Of a DNA stretch of 64,000 bases, positions 25,927 through 34,576 are shown piece after piece. This DNA is from Gemmatimonadota bacterium. Its GTDB lineage: Bacteria > Gemmatimonadota > Gemmatimonadetes > Longimicrobiales > Gaopeijiaceae. Within the stretch, counting starts at the first letter, position 1. The number at the start of each line of letters is the position of its first letter. The notes beneath the pieces were generated by a model. It saw nothing but the letters and a program-made list of their open reading frames with translations, did not search any database and had not been told where the DNA came from. The stretch spans positions 89,719 to 153,718 of the forward strand of contig SHZR01000003.1 in NCBI GenBank assembly GCA_009692205.1, written 5' to 3'. Made by a program: the position numbers and the translations under genes.

Positions 25927-27396
25927 TCAGGACCGACCCTCCGCGTCACATGCGGCAGCCCAGCGCGCACCCATCGACTCACGATCGACCTTCTGACCGC
26001 GCAGGTAGACCTGAGAGATCCGCCGCGTGTTGCGGATGTCGTCGAGCGGGTTGGCATCGAGCACGATGAAGTCTGCGCCTTTGCCGGCGGCGATGGTCCC
26101 GAGCCGATCATCCACGCCGATGAATTTGGCGGTGGCGCTCGTCGCCGACTCGATCGCCTCAGCGGGCGTCATCCCGAGCCAGTTCACGAACGCCTCCATC
26201 TCCATGTGGCTGCCCCATCCGATCGGTCGCCGGCCCCCCGCATCGTGGCTTCCCATCAGGATCGTGGCGCCGGCGGCGCGGACCCGCACCGTGTTCTGTG
26301 CCCACAGGCCTCCATCACGAGGCGCGGGCTCCTGTCGCTCGAACGACCGCCCCCATTCCTCCAGGAAGGGCCGGCACTTGAGCGTGCCGAGGAGCGGATC
26401 GTCGAGCCAAGCCGGCCGCTCGCCCGGGGCCCGCGGCGCGCTCCCGCCGTCCAGCTGAGACGTCAGCGCGGGGACGTTCACGAAGCCTGGCCGCTCCCTG
26501 ATCATGGCGAGCAGCTCATCGTCGATGGGCAGGTCTTCGACCGTGTGCGTGACCGCATCGACGCCCTCGCGGATCACGCCTTTCCAGTCGTGGACCGTCT
26601 TCACGTGCGCGATGGTGCGAAGCCCGAGTCGATGCGCCTCCAGAATGGCGGCCCCGTAGACCGCCGACGTCATGTAGGCCGGCTCCTCGCTCTGCGGGTC
26701 GTCGAAGCCCCAGCGGTCCTCGATCCAGAGCTTGATGAGCGTCACGCGCTGGGCCGCCAACTCGCGAACGGCGGCCTCGGCGATCCAGGGACTCACCGCG
26801 GGATAGAAGCTCGTGCTCCGGGGATTCCCGGTGCCGGGCCAGGCCAACCCCCTGCCGACCGTGAAGTACCGAGAGCCGGTGAAGCCGTCTCCTTCCGACG
26901 CGTCGCGCAGGTCGACGAAGCTCTTCGGATCGTCGGCGTAACGGGCATCGATGAACTTCGGCATGTCGCTGCCGAGGCTGTACGTGAGCGCGTGACCGGT
27001 GTATGCGAATCGATCCAGGTGATCCAGGATGCGATCCAGCGTGAAGTCGTCCTGGATCTCCGTGTCCGTGACCTCGTCGTAGTACCCGACGTGGCTGTGG
27101 GGGTCGACGATCGCGGGCATGACGGTCTTCCCCGCGAGATCGACGACAGCCGCGCCTGCCGGGACCTCCAAATCACCCGTCCGACCGACGCTGAGGATCC
27201 TGTTTCCTTGGATGACGAAGGCCGAGTTCTCGATGGGCGCGCTGCCGTCGCCCACGATGAGTCGGGCGCCTGCGAAGACGGTGACGCCCCCCTCGTCCTG
27301 CGCGGATCGAGGTGCCTCCGCCCCGCCCCGACACGAGGAGGCCGCGAGGAGCGCGAGGCATAGAGCCGCGGGTGAAATACGCGATGTCTTCTGCAT
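25927..27396 (-). CDS. Exported amidohydrolase-superfamily lipoprotein
   Basis: The 489-residue protein is an imidazolonepropionase/prolidase-like amidohydrolase with a lipobox (AASSC, Cys about 22). Metal-site residues are visible: VDPHSHVG (HxH), TLIKLWIED (possible bridging Lys), RTIAHVKT, VTHTVED and GSHDAGG (Asp). The C-terminal TAKFIGVDDRLGTIAAGKGADFIVL stretch is typical of the family. It hydrolyses C-N bonds in cyclic amides or dipeptides; the substrate is unknown. The location is periplasmic and membrane-anchored. No clear Shine-Dalgarno precedes the ATG at 27396. It is coupled to the MFS gene downstream and follows the Tat-tagged reductase gene after 22 bases, so the three may be co-transcribed. 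Confidence 0.88.
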   Translation of the reverse strand: MQKTSRISPAALCLALLAASSCRGGAEAPRSAQDEGGVTVFAGARLIVGDGSAPIENSAFVIQGNRILSVGRTGDLEVPAGAAVVDLAGKTVMPAIVDPHSHVGYYDEVTDTEIQDDFTLDRILDHLDRFAYTGHALTYSLGSDMPKFIDARYADDPKSFVDLRDASEGDGFTGSRYFTVGRGLAWPGTGNPRSTSFYPAVSPWIAEAAVRELAAQRVTLIKLWIEDRWGFDDPQSEEPAYMTSAVYGAAILEAHRLGLRTIAHVKTVHDWKGVIREGVDAVTHTVEDLPIDDELLAMIRERPGFVNVPALTSQLDGGSAPRAPGERPAWLDDPLLGTLKCRPFLEEWGRSFERQEPAPRDGGLWAQNTVRVRAAGATILMGSHDAGGRRPIGWGSHMEMEAFVNWLGMTPAEAIESATSATAKFIGVDDRLGTIAAGKGADFIVLDANPLDDIRNTRRISQVYLRGQKVDRESMGARWAAACDAEGRS

Positions 27397-27418
27397 GGCG
27401 GCGTCCGGGGCGTCCTTC

Positions 27419-28168
27419 CTACCTGAGGCCCAAGGCGGTCCGCAGTTGATTCGCAGTCATGTTGGTCACGTACACCGGAGTGCCCTGATCGAACTCCCGG
27501 GCACGAACGAGCGGCCCGACGATGACCGGGTCGAAGCCCGCATCGACGACGAGCTCCGCCGCCGTTCGGAGGGCGTCCTGGTCGTCACCCGCAACCGGAA
27601 TCCCGACCTTCTCGCCCGCGCGGTGGGCTTCCTGCTCTACCGACTGGTAGTTGATCGCGTTGAACGCGCGCGCGAGTCGGACACCGGGGAAGTACTCCGC
27701 GGAGGCGACGCCGGCCCCCTTGCGTAGTGCCTCCTCGGCCATGGGTCCGTCGCGGCGAGGGTAAGGGTTGCTGCAGTCGATGACGACTTTGCCCTGCATC
27801 AGGGGCGCGTAGTCCGTGCCCGCTTGGGGGAGCGCCGCATACGGTAGGGCGATGAACACCACTTCGCCGAAACGGGCGGCATCCGCCGGAAGGCCCGCGC
27901 GCGCCCTCGGGCCGGCGCGCTCCACCAGTTCCGCCAGTTCCTCGGGATGGCGCGAGGAGAAGAGAACCTCGTGGCCGGCCTTCGCCCACTGCAGGCCCAC
28001 AGCCCCTCCGATCCGGCCCGAGCCGATGATCCCGATCCTCATGGTGCCGGCCCGAGCCGCAGTGGCCCCGAGCCGCTGCGCCCACAGCATCGGAGCGAAC
28101 AGCAGCCCGCTGGCCGGTACCCCCACCCTCACGAGAAAATCTCGACGCGATGCCCCGAGTTCCGTCAT
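27419..28168 (-). CDS. Tat-tagged NADPH-dependent F420 reductase-like oxidoreductase
   Basis: The 249-residue protein has a Tat signal (SRRDFLVRVG, residues 7-16) followed by a Rossmann domain: MRIGIIGSGRIGGAVGLQWA carries GxGxxG, and FSSRHPEE has the Arg that favours NADPH. ALPYAALP, VIDCSNPYP and ARAFNAINY match F420-dependent NADP reductase (Fno/NpdG) and related NADP_F420 proteins. Such enzymes are cytoplasmic. An exported form would need tightly bound cofactor, as in glucose-fructose oxidoreductase. The ATG at 28168 has GGAGGGGGG four bases upstream, so the signal is part of the gene; the longer frame is rejected. The F420 dependence is not proven and the substrate is unknown. Confidence 0.8.
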   Translation of the reverse strand: MTELGASRRDFLVRVGVPASGLLFAPMLWAQRLGATAARAGTMRIGIIGSGRIGGAVGLQWAKAGHEVLFSSRHPEELAELVERAGPRARAGLPADAARFGEVVFIALPYAALPQAGTDYAPLMQGKVVIDCSNPYPRRDGPMAEEALRKGAGVASAEYFPGVRLARAFNAINYQSVEQEAHRAGEKVGIPVAGDDQDALRTAAELVVDAGFDPVIVGPLVRAREFDQGTPVYVTNMTANQLRTALGLR

Positions 28169-28337
28169 GTCCCCCCTCCTTGTCCGCGTGCCACCGAGAA
28201 CGCTCGTGCTGAGAGGTATGATGGCGTGACGGGCGGGGCAACGTCGAGTCTGCGGGGGTGGCCGCGTCCTCGCACGGCGGTCGGGAGGGAAGTAGCATGC
28301 ACGAATGGATAGGTCGGTCTCGCCAGGGAGATCCCAG

Positions 28338-29558
28338 ATGAGCGTTGCCCGTAGGTTCGCCGTCGGTGCCCTCGTGGCGATGCTCGTATCCGCCAACGCC
28401 TGCGCTCGAGATCCGGAGGCGCGAGGGCCCGATGCAGCGGCTGCGGCGGCGGCAGGCGATGCGCCGCAGTTCGACTACGACCCCACATGGCCGAAGCTTC
28501 CGCTTCCGAACGAGTGGATCCTCGGCGAGGTCGGGGGCGTCGATGTGGACGCCCAGGGCCACGTCTGGGTCATCCAGCGACCCTGGACCGTGTTCGGCCG
28601 CGAGCTCGCGGCGGTGACGGGGGAGGCACAGTGCTGCAGACCGGCACCTTCGATCATCGAGTTCGACCAGGAGGGCAACGTCGTGCAGGCATGGCCGCAG
28701 CTCGAGGGCTTCCATGCGGAGCCAGGAACTCCCGCCGGCCAAGGGTTCGCGATCGGCGGCCGCGGGGAGGACCTGTGGCAGAGCGCGGCCGGCGCAGGCG
28801 ATGTGTGGGGTTCCGACCGAAGAGAGCACACCGTCTACGTGGATCACAACGACTTCGTTTGGGTCACCTTCGACGAAGCTCACGTCATCTACAAGTTCAC
28901 CCGAGACGGCCGCCATGTGCTCACGATCGGCCGAAAAGGCGTGAACAACGGGAGCAACGATACCACCACACTCGGCCGGCCGGCGGGACTGACCGTGGAT
29001 CCCGAAACCAACGAGCTCTACGTCTCCGACGGCTACGACAACAAGCGCGTGATCGTGTTCGACGCCGAGACAGGGGAGTACCGGCGCCACTGGGGCGCGT
29101 ACGGAAACGTGCCGGACGACGACCTGGACCTCGGGCCCTACGACCCGGCCGCGCCCGCGCAGCAGTTCCGCGGTCCGGTGCACGGCATCGACCTCTCGCG
29201 TGACGGACTGATCTACGTGGCTGACCGGAGCGGCGACCGCATCCAGGTATTTCGCAAGAACGGTGCGTTCGTGCAGGAGGGCTTGGTCGCGCCGCAGACG
29301 CGAGACCTGGGGACTGCGTACGGCGTCGTGGTGTCTCCCGACCAGGGCTGGCTCTACGTCAACGACGGCTCCAACAACAAGATCTGGATCCTTCGCCGCG
29401 AGAACCTGGAGACCGTGGGAAACCTGAGCTCCTATGGTCGCAACGGCGGCCAGATCATGTCGGGGCACAGCATGGCGGTGGACCCGCAGGGCAACATCTA
29501 CGTCGGCGAGACCAGGGGGAGACGCGTGCAACGGTGGATCCTTCGAGGCGGCGCGTAA
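28338..29558 (+). CDS. NHL-repeat propeller lipoprotein (b)
   Basis: The 406-residue lipoprotein (SANAC lipobox, Cys about 22) has a short Ala-rich linker followed by a six-bladed NHL propeller. Blades show VGGVDVDAQGHVWVIQRP, HTVYVDHNDFVWVTFDEAH, LYVSDGYDNKRVIVFDAETG and IYVADRSGDRIQVFRKNG. A CC pair near residue 95 may form a disulfide. The function is unknown, as for the other NHL proteins here. The ATG at 28338 has GGGAGA upstream. It overlaps the next NHL gene by one base (TAATG), so the two are coupled and may act together. The divergent gene is the Tat-tagged reductase. Confidence 0.85.
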   Translation: MSVARRFAVGALVAMLVSANACARDPEARGPDAAAAAAAGDAPQFDYDPTWPKLPLPNEWILGEVGGVDVDAQGHVWVIQRPWTVFGRELAAVTGEAQCCRPAPSIIEFDQEGNVVQAWPQLEGFHAEPGTPAGQGFAIGGRGEDLWQSAAGAGDVWGSDRREHTVYVDHNDFVWVTFDEAHVIYKFTRDGRHVLTIGRKGVNNGSNDTTTLGRPAGLTVDPETNELYVSDGYDNKRVIVFDAETGEYRRHWGAYGNVPDDDLDLGPYDPAAPAQQFRGPVHGIDLSRDGLIYVADRSGDRIQVFRKNGAFVQEGLVAPQTRDLGTAYGVVVSPDQGWLYVNDGSNNKIWILRRENLETVGNLSSYGRNGGQIMSGHSMAVDPQGNIYVGETRGRRVQRWILRGGA

Positions 29559-30646
29559 TGGCGCGTCCACGCGTAGCCCGCCCGGCCTGGGCTCGAGCAA
29601 CCTCCGCGCTGCTCGTGTGCGCGGCGTCGCTGGCGATCGCTTCTCCGGCCGCGACCCAGTCCAGTCGCTACCGCCAAGTCGACGCGCCGCAGCCCCCGCC
29701 CGAGCTGAACGGGGGACGTTGGGGCGAGATGATCCAAGTGCGGGTCGGTCCCCAGGACCATGTGTATGTCCTCCACCGCTGTTTCAAGGTCGTGCTGGGA
29801 GATCCCGGCGTGGCCCCGGGACACTCGGACGGCCTGACCGCCGATTGTCTCGGAAGGTGGGCCGTCCATCCGCCGATCCTTGAGTTCGACGCCTCGGGGG
29901 CGTTCGTTGGCAGCTACGGGACGGGGCTCGTCGGACGACCGCACGGGTTCGCGGTGGACCACGAGGGAAACATGTGGGTGACGGATGCCGCCCTGGTTCC
30001 CGGGGAGATGGGCTCCGTGGTGATCAAGCTCAGTCCCGCGGGTGAGCTGCTCATGACTCTCGGCACTCAGGGAGTCACCGGGCGAGGGACCGACACGTTC
30101 GACCGCCCGAGCGGCGTGGCCGTCGCCCCCACGGGCGAGATCTTCGTCACCGACGGCGAGGCATCCAACGACCGCATCGTCAAGTTCTCGAGCGAGGGCC
30201 GCTACCTCACCGAGTGGGGTACCTCGGGATCGGGGCCGGGCCAGTTCGACAACCCCCACGACATCGTGATCGACGCGCGTGGACGCGTGTTCGTCGCAGA
30301 TCGTGGAAACGGCCGCATCCAGATCTTCGACGCGAACGGGAGGTTCCTCGACCAGTGGACGGGCTTCGGTCGTCCCAGTGGCATCTTCCTCAACCGGCAG
30401 ACGGACGTGCTCTACTCGACCGACTCCCAGTCGAACTCCGGAAACAACCCCGGCGTGCGGAGGGGGATCTACGTCGGGAGCGCGCTCACGGGTGAAGTCA
30501 CCGACTTCATTCCCGATCCCGATATCGACCTGGCGGACCGGACTCGAATCTCGGGCGCGTCCGGCATCGCGGCCAACTCGACCGACACGGTCATCTATGC
30601 CGCGGACGTCGCGCCCTATCAGCTGCGGGTGTACATGCGGCGGTAG
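29558..30646 (+). CDS. NHL-repeat propeller protein (c), secreted
   Basis: The 362-residue protein has a Sec signal (cleaved near PAATQS) rather than a lipobox, then an NHL propeller (HGFAVDHEGNMWVTDAAL, PSGVAVAPTGEIFVTDGEA, VFVADRGNGRIQIFDANG). The start ATG at 29558 shares a base with the stop of the previous gene. An isolated Cys pair near the N-terminal blade (HRCFKV and ADCLGR) recurs in the NHL protein at 48400 (ERCGDY and GCAESD), so these two form a sub-type. The role is unknown; periplasmic binding or lyase activity is possible. Confidence 0.85.
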   Translation: MARPRVARPAWARATSALLVCAASLAIASPAATQSSRYRQVDAPQPPPELNGGRWGEMIQVRVGPQDHVYVLHRCFKVVLGDPGVAPGHSDGLTADCLGRWAVHPPILEFDASGAFVGSYGTGLVGRPHGFAVDHEGNMWVTDAALVPGEMGSVVIKLSPAGELLMTLGTQGVTGRGTDTFDRPSGVAVAPTGEIFVTDGEASNDRIVKFSSEGRYLTEWGTSGSGPGQFDNPHDIVIDARGRVFVADRGNGRIQIFDANGRFLDQWTGFGRPSGIFLNRQTDVLYSTDSQSNSGNNPGVRRGIYVGSALTGEVTDFIPDPDIDLADRTRISGASGIAANSTDTVIYAADVAPYQLRVYMRR

Positions 30647-30708
30647 GCCACGCGCGTGTTCGCTCCCCGCCCTCGTCTTATTCGTTAGTCGCGCCCCCTA
30701 GCCCCGAG

Positions 30709-30737
30709 TTGACAGGCGTCATCCCCAGGCGTACTAC
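30709..30737 (+). promoter_or_regulatory. Candidate sigma70-type promoter for the CHRD gene
   Basis: TTGACA (30709-30714), a 17-base spacer and TACTAC (30732-30737) form a promoter with a perfect -35 and a moderate -10. It lies about 45 bases before the likely start codon at 30786. Confidence 0.45.
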
Positions 30738-30828
30738 CATGCGTGTCAGTAGTTGATATGTCATTTCTTTAATCCGGGAGGATGCATGAGAAGGTCCTTT
30801 GTACGAACGGTAGGCACGCTCGTGGTAG

Positions 30829-31371
30829 TTGGGCGCGATCGTCGCCTGTGAGGGCGATGTCGGGCCCACGGGACCGGCGGGCGCGACGGGTTCGACGGGT
30901 TCGACGGGTTCGACGGGGCCCACCGGACCGACGGGTTCGTCGACCTTCACGGCGACCCTGAACGCAGCGAACGAGTTTCCCACGAACGCGAGCACCGCAA
31001 CGGGGAGCATCACCCTGGTGGTGGTCGGGCAGCTCGTGCTCTACAAGCTCGACGTGACGGGCATCAGCAACCCGTCGGCCGCGCACATCCATGGCCCGGC
31101 GTTGGCGGGTGCCAATGCTGGCGTGCGCCTGAATCTGTGCGGCGCCGGCACCTCGCCGGCGTGCGCCACCGGCGCGCCCTTCACGGGGGTTCTCGCGTCG
31201 AGCTTCGCCAACGGGGTGTCGGGGATCACCTTCGACTCGTTGGTGGTTCTGCTGCGTAACGGGAACGCGTACGTCAATGTACACACGCAAGACGTGACGA
31301 ATTCCGCCAACAACACTCCCGGCGACTTGCCTGGCGGTGAGATCCGCGGGCAGATCGCAGTCGTGCCGTAG
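30829..31371 (+). CDS. CHRD-domain protein with collagen-like linker; signal peptide broken by frameshift
   Basis: The frame encodes a lipobox (GAIVAC), a collagen-like stretch of Gly-Pro-Thr/Gly-Ser-Thr triplets (about 9-37) and a CHRD domain (about 40-180: FTATLNAANEFPTN, AAHIHGPALAGANAG, VNVHTQD, LPGGEIRGQIAVVP). CHRD domains are found in extracellular proteins of unclear role. Position 30829 is a TTG without Shine-Dalgarno and is unlikely to be the true start. The ATG at 30786, just after GGGAGG, begins MRRSFVRTVGTLVVVG, a proper signal start, but in another frame that stops soon after. Joining the two near 30825 restores a complete lipoprotein signal, so a one-base frameshift or sequence error is probable. 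Confidence 0.7.
   Translation: MGAIVACEGDVGPTGPAGATGSTGSTGSTGPTGPTGSSTFTATLNAANEFPTNASTATGSITLVVVGQLVLYKLDVTGISNPSAAHIHGPALAGANAGVRLNLCGAGTSPACATGAPFTGVLASSFANGVSGITFDSLVVLLRNGNAYVNVHTQDVTNSANNTPGDLPGGEIRGQIAVVP
30885..30911 (+). repeat. Three tandem 9-base repeats in the collagen-like segment
   Basis: GACGGGTTC is repeated three times head to tail, encoding Thr-Gly-Ser units. Such repeats expand and contract by slippage, so the linker length may vary between strains. Confidence 0.8.
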
Positions 31372-31390
31372 CAAGCCTTCGGGTTTGGAC

Positions 31391-32050
31391 GTGTTCAAGC
31401 GATGCCCTCGTGCTATCGCCGCCGCACTGCTCGTGGTCGGGTGCGGCGGCGATGGGGTCATTGAGCCTCCTCCAGCGGTCGGGGAGGCCACGCAGCTCGT
31501 GAAAGGCAGTGGGGACCTGCAGGTCTGGTTCTTCAACAATCCATTGCTCGCTCCGTACCGCGTCATCGCTCGCGACGCCAACGGGCAGGCCGTGGCGGGC
31601 GTGTCGGTGACGTGGGCCGTGACGTCCGGCGCGGGCTCGCTCGACGTGCCGGTGACCGTGACCGGCTCCGATGGCGCTGCCGCGGTGACGCACTCCCTCG
31701 GCCCGGCAGCCGCGTCCCAATCGGTAAGCGCGAGCGCCACCGGCCTGACGTCGGTCGAGTTCGTGGCGACGGCCGCGAGTGCTCCCACCGCGGTGGCCGT
31801 GAGGGTGGGAAGCGACACCTTCGTTCCGCGAGACGTAGTCGTCCAGGTGAACGGCACGGTCACGTGGACTTGGAATCCAAGCGGAATCACTCACAACATC
31901 ATCTACACGAGCGGCCCGACGCCCCGTCCAGCTGACTCGCCCACAAAGAACTCCGGCACGCACGCCAACACGTATCCGGTGGCCGCTCGATATCACTACA
32001 CGTGCACCATCCACGCGGGCATGGAGGGCAGCGTCACGGTGGTCAACTGA
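31391..32050 (+). CDS. Lipoprotein with Ig-like domain and C-terminal cupredoxin-like domain
   Basis: The 219-residue lipoprotein (lipobox VVGC, Cys about 18) has a bacterial Ig-like (Big_1) domain at about 30-125 (VIARDANGQAVAGVSVTWAV) and a plastocyanin-like domain at about 125-219. Copper ligands are recognisable: GITHN supplies His, and YTCTIHAGMEGSV supplies Cys, His and Met, the usual type 1 set. It may carry electrons or buffer copper in the periplasm. The GTG at 31391 gives a normal lipoprotein signal (MFKRCPRAIAAALLVVGC); the frame extends to 31337 inside the CHRD gene. It follows the CHRD gene after 19 bases, so co-transcription is likely. Electrons might pass to quinoproteins or cytochromes, but there is no direct evidence. 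Confidence 0.82.
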   Translation: MFKRCPRAIAAALLVVGCGGDGVIEPPPAVGEATQLVKGSGDLQVWFFNNPLLAPYRVIARDANGQAVAGVSVTWAVTSGAGSLDVPVTVTGSDGAAAVTHSLGPAAASQSVSASATGLTSVEFVATAASAPTAVAVRVGSDTFVPRDVVVQVNGTVTWTWNPSGITHNIIYTSGPTPRPADSPTKNSGTHANTYPVAARYHYTCTIHAGMEGSVTVVN

Positions 32051-32058
32051 GGCTCCGA

Positions 32059-32084
32059 GCTCTCCTGCCGGCATCTGGGAGAGC
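32059..32084 (+). terminator. Hairpin after the cupredoxin gene
   Basis: GCTCTCC (32059-32065) pairs with GGAGAGC (32078-32084) nine bases after the stop codon. There is no clear T-run, so termination is only possible. Confidence 0.3.
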
Positions 32085-32148
32085 CTTCAGGAAATCGTGA
32101 CCCAGGCGTAGCTTCCGATCGATCACTCCGTCGGGAGCCTCCATTCAC

Positions 32149-34443
32149 TTGCGCCACACTTTCGCCCGTTCGACCGCCGGAGCGGCCATCGTCCTAGCGG
32201 CAGCACTCTTGGTGTTGCCCCGGCATGCGCAGGCGCAGGTGAGGCCCGTTCCCGTCCGGGCGGTCAGAGTCACCGAGCCCCACCGCGTCGACGGGGTGCT
32301 CGACGAGGCGATCTACCAGACGACGCTCCCGATCACGGGCTTCATCCAGACCCTGCCGAACGAGGGAGGCGAGCCCAGCGAAAAGACCGAGGCCTGGGTC
32401 GCGTTCGACGACGACAACGTGTACGTGTCCGCGCGCGTCTGGGACTCGGGGGGCGAGAGTGCGTGGATCGCGAACGAGATGAGGCGCGACGCCCAGCAGC
32501 TCCGGGTCAACGACAACTTCGGTGTCTACCTCGACACCAACTACGATCGGCGCAACTCGGTGGGCTTCTACGTGAATGCCCTGGGCGGTTTCACCGACCA
32601 GCAGATCATGAACGAGGGGAACCCCAACCGCGACTGGAACCCCGTCACCGACATCCGCACGGGCCGCTTCGAGGGTGGATGGACGGTGGAGATGGCGATC
32701 CCCTTCCGCACGCTTCGGTATCGCTCGGGTACGGAGCAGGTCTGGGGCATCCAACTCCGTCGCTCGGTCGCGCGACGGAACGAGTGGAACTACCTCACCG
32801 CCGTTCCGATCTCGGCGGCCGGGACCAACGGATCCCAGGGCACCTTCCGCGTCTCCATGTACGCGACACTCGTCGGCATCGAGGCGCCGCCCCCGGGGAT
32901 GAACCTCGAGATCAAACCGTATGCGATCTCCGGGGTGCGCACGGACCTCGCCGCAGTCCCCGAGATCTCGAATGACGGCCACGCCGACGCGGGGCTGGAC
33001 GTGAAGTACGGCGTCACGCAGAACCTGACGGCGGACTTCACCTTCAATCCGGACTTCGCGCAGGTCGAGGCGGACGAGCAGCAGGTCAACCTTACCCGGT
33101 TCAGCCTCTTCTTCCCGGAGAAGCGGGAGTTCTTTCTCGAGGGCGCGGGGATTTTCAACTTCGGCGTCGGCGGCCGGACCGGGGGAGGCGGTGGTGGGGG
33201 GGGCGAAGGAGGGGGAGGAGGAGGCACCGCGCCGACCCTCTTCTACAGCAGGGGGATCGGCCTCCAGGGCGGGCAGCCAGTTCCCATCATCGGTGGGGCA
33301 CGGGTGACCGGGAAGGTCGGCTCCTTCGACGTCGGCGCGGTGAACATCCAGGCCAACGACTTGATCACGGACGATGCCCTGGACGCGCTTCCTCCCGACA
33401 CCGTGGCTGAGTCGACGAACTTCACGGTGCTGCGGCTACGTCGCGACATCTTCTCACGGAGCAGCGTCGGCGTCCTCTTCGAGAACCGGTCCAAGTCGGC
33501 GGTGGCCGGCTCCGGATCGAACCTGGCGTGGGGGGCCGACGGTTGGTTTGCGCTCTCGAGCGAGGTGGGCGTACTGGGTTACTACGCGAAGACCCAGACG
33601 GAGGGGTTGAATGGGCTGGACGCGAGCTATCGAGGCCAGCTCACGTGGGACGCCGACCAGTGGGGTGCCCGGCTCGATCACCTGCTGGTGGGAGAGGACT
33701 TCAATCCCGAGATCGGCTTTGCCCGGCGCAGAGGTTTCCGACAGAGCGTCGTCTCGGGGAGAGTCAGCCCGCGCCCCCGGTCCATCCCCTGGATCCGCCA
33801 GATCACGTTGCAGGCGGACATCGATTACGTGGAGAACGAGCGCAGCGGGTTCGTGGAGAGCCGGGACAGGGGCGGTCAGGTCCGGGTCGAGTTCGAGAAC
33901 AGCGACCAGTTCGGCGTGACCTTCGGCGACACCTACGAGAACCTCGTCGTGGACGAGCGGATCTCCGGTGCGCTCGTGCCGGCCGGCCGGTACTCGTTCC
34001 GCGAGGCTCGGGGGTCGTTCACCTTCGGCCCCCAGCGCCCTTGGTCGGGAAGCCTCTCGGTGCGCAGGGGCAGCTACTACGGAGGCACGGTGACCTCGGC
34101 GGGACTGAGCCAAGGCCGACTCGAACTGACGCCGCGGCTCTCGGTCGAGCCCAACATCTCCTTCAACTGGATCCGGCTACCCCAGGGTCGGTTCGATCAG
34201 CACGTGGCCGTGACGCGGCTGACCTATACGCTGACCCCTCGCATGTTCGTGAGCGGACTCGTGCAGTACAACTCCGGCAGCGACAGCTTCAGCTCCGACC
34301 TCCGCCTCCGCTGGGAGTGGGCACCCGGGAGTGAACTCTTCCTGGTCTACTCGGAGGCGAGGGATACGGACGTATTGGATCGCTGGTCGGACCTCGTGAA
34401 CCGCGGCTTCGTCATCAAGGTGAATCGGCTCCTGCGGCTCTGA
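32149..34443 (+). CDS. DUF5916 outer-membrane protein with CBM9-like domain and poly-Gly loop (2)
   Basis: The 764-residue paralog of the 17040 gene has a signal ending AQAQ, then a CBM9-like domain (about 35-230; VDGVLDEAIYQT, WTVEMAIPFRTLRY), then DUF5916 (NPDFAQVEADEQQVNLTRF, FFPEKREFFLEGAG). A glycine-rich insert with one Glu, about 18 residues long, lies near 345-365, where the first paralog has NSLGRIAD; it should be a flexible surface or plug loop. The C-terminus, FVIKVNRLLRL, lacks the terminal Phe but keeps alternation. The TTG at 32149 is the best start; GGGAG lies 11 bases upstream. The role is unknown. A hairpin follows the gene. Confidence 0.88.
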   Translation: MRHTFARSTAGAAIVLAAALLVLPRHAQAQVRPVPVRAVRVTEPHRVDGVLDEAIYQTTLPITGFIQTLPNEGGEPSEKTEAWVAFDDDNVYVSARVWDSGGESAWIANEMRRDAQQLRVNDNFGVYLDTNYDRRNSVGFYVNALGGFTDQQIMNEGNPNRDWNPVTDIRTGRFEGGWTVEMAIPFRTLRYRSGTEQVWGIQLRRSVARRNEWNYLTAVPISAAGTNGSQGTFRVSMYATLVGIEAPPPGMNLEIKPYAISGVRTDLAAVPEISNDGHADAGLDVKYGVTQNLTADFTFNPDFAQVEADEQQVNLTRFSLFFPEKREFFLEGAGIFNFGVGGRTGGGGGGGGEGGGGGGTAPTLFYSRGIGLQGGQPVPIIGGARVTGKVGSFDVGAVNIQANDLITDDALDALPPDTVAESTNFTVLRLRRDIFSRSSVGVLFENRSKSAVAGSGSNLAWGADGWFALSSEVGVLGYYAKTQTEGLNGLDASYRGQLTWDADQWGARLDHLLVGEDFNPEIGFARRRGFRQSVVSGRVSPRPRSIPWIRQITLQADIDYVENERSGFVESRDRGGQVRVEFENSDQFGVTFGDTYENLVVDERISGALVPAGRYSFREARGSFTFGPQRPWSGSLSVRRGSYYGGTVTSAGLSQGRLELTPRLSVEPNISFNWIRLPQGRFDQHVAVTRLTYTLTPRMFVSGLVQYNSGSDSFSSDLRLRWEWAPGSELFLVYSEARDTDVLDRWSDLVNRGFVIKVNRLLRL

Positions 34444-34446
34444 CGC

Positions 34447-34470
34447 GCAACGGGGCGGGGGGGCCGTTGC
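34447..34470 (+). terminator. Hairpin after the second DUF5916 gene
   Basis: GCAACGG (34447-34453) pairs perfectly with CCGTTGC (34464-34470), starting three bases after the stop, followed by TTGCTGCC. The T-run is weak. Confidence 0.4.
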
Positions 34471-34576
34471 TTGCTGCCTCCAACGGACAGTTCCATCTTG
34501 ACCGCCGAAGTCCGTCCATCGGTCCTCACGCACAGCGTGTCACGCCTTCGCGTCATCCCAGCTCCGGGAGCCCATC

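Noticed and set aside
24332..25996. 554-codon plus-strand frame
   Set aside because: It is antisense to the MFS transporter, whose 14 membrane segments and motifs are clear.
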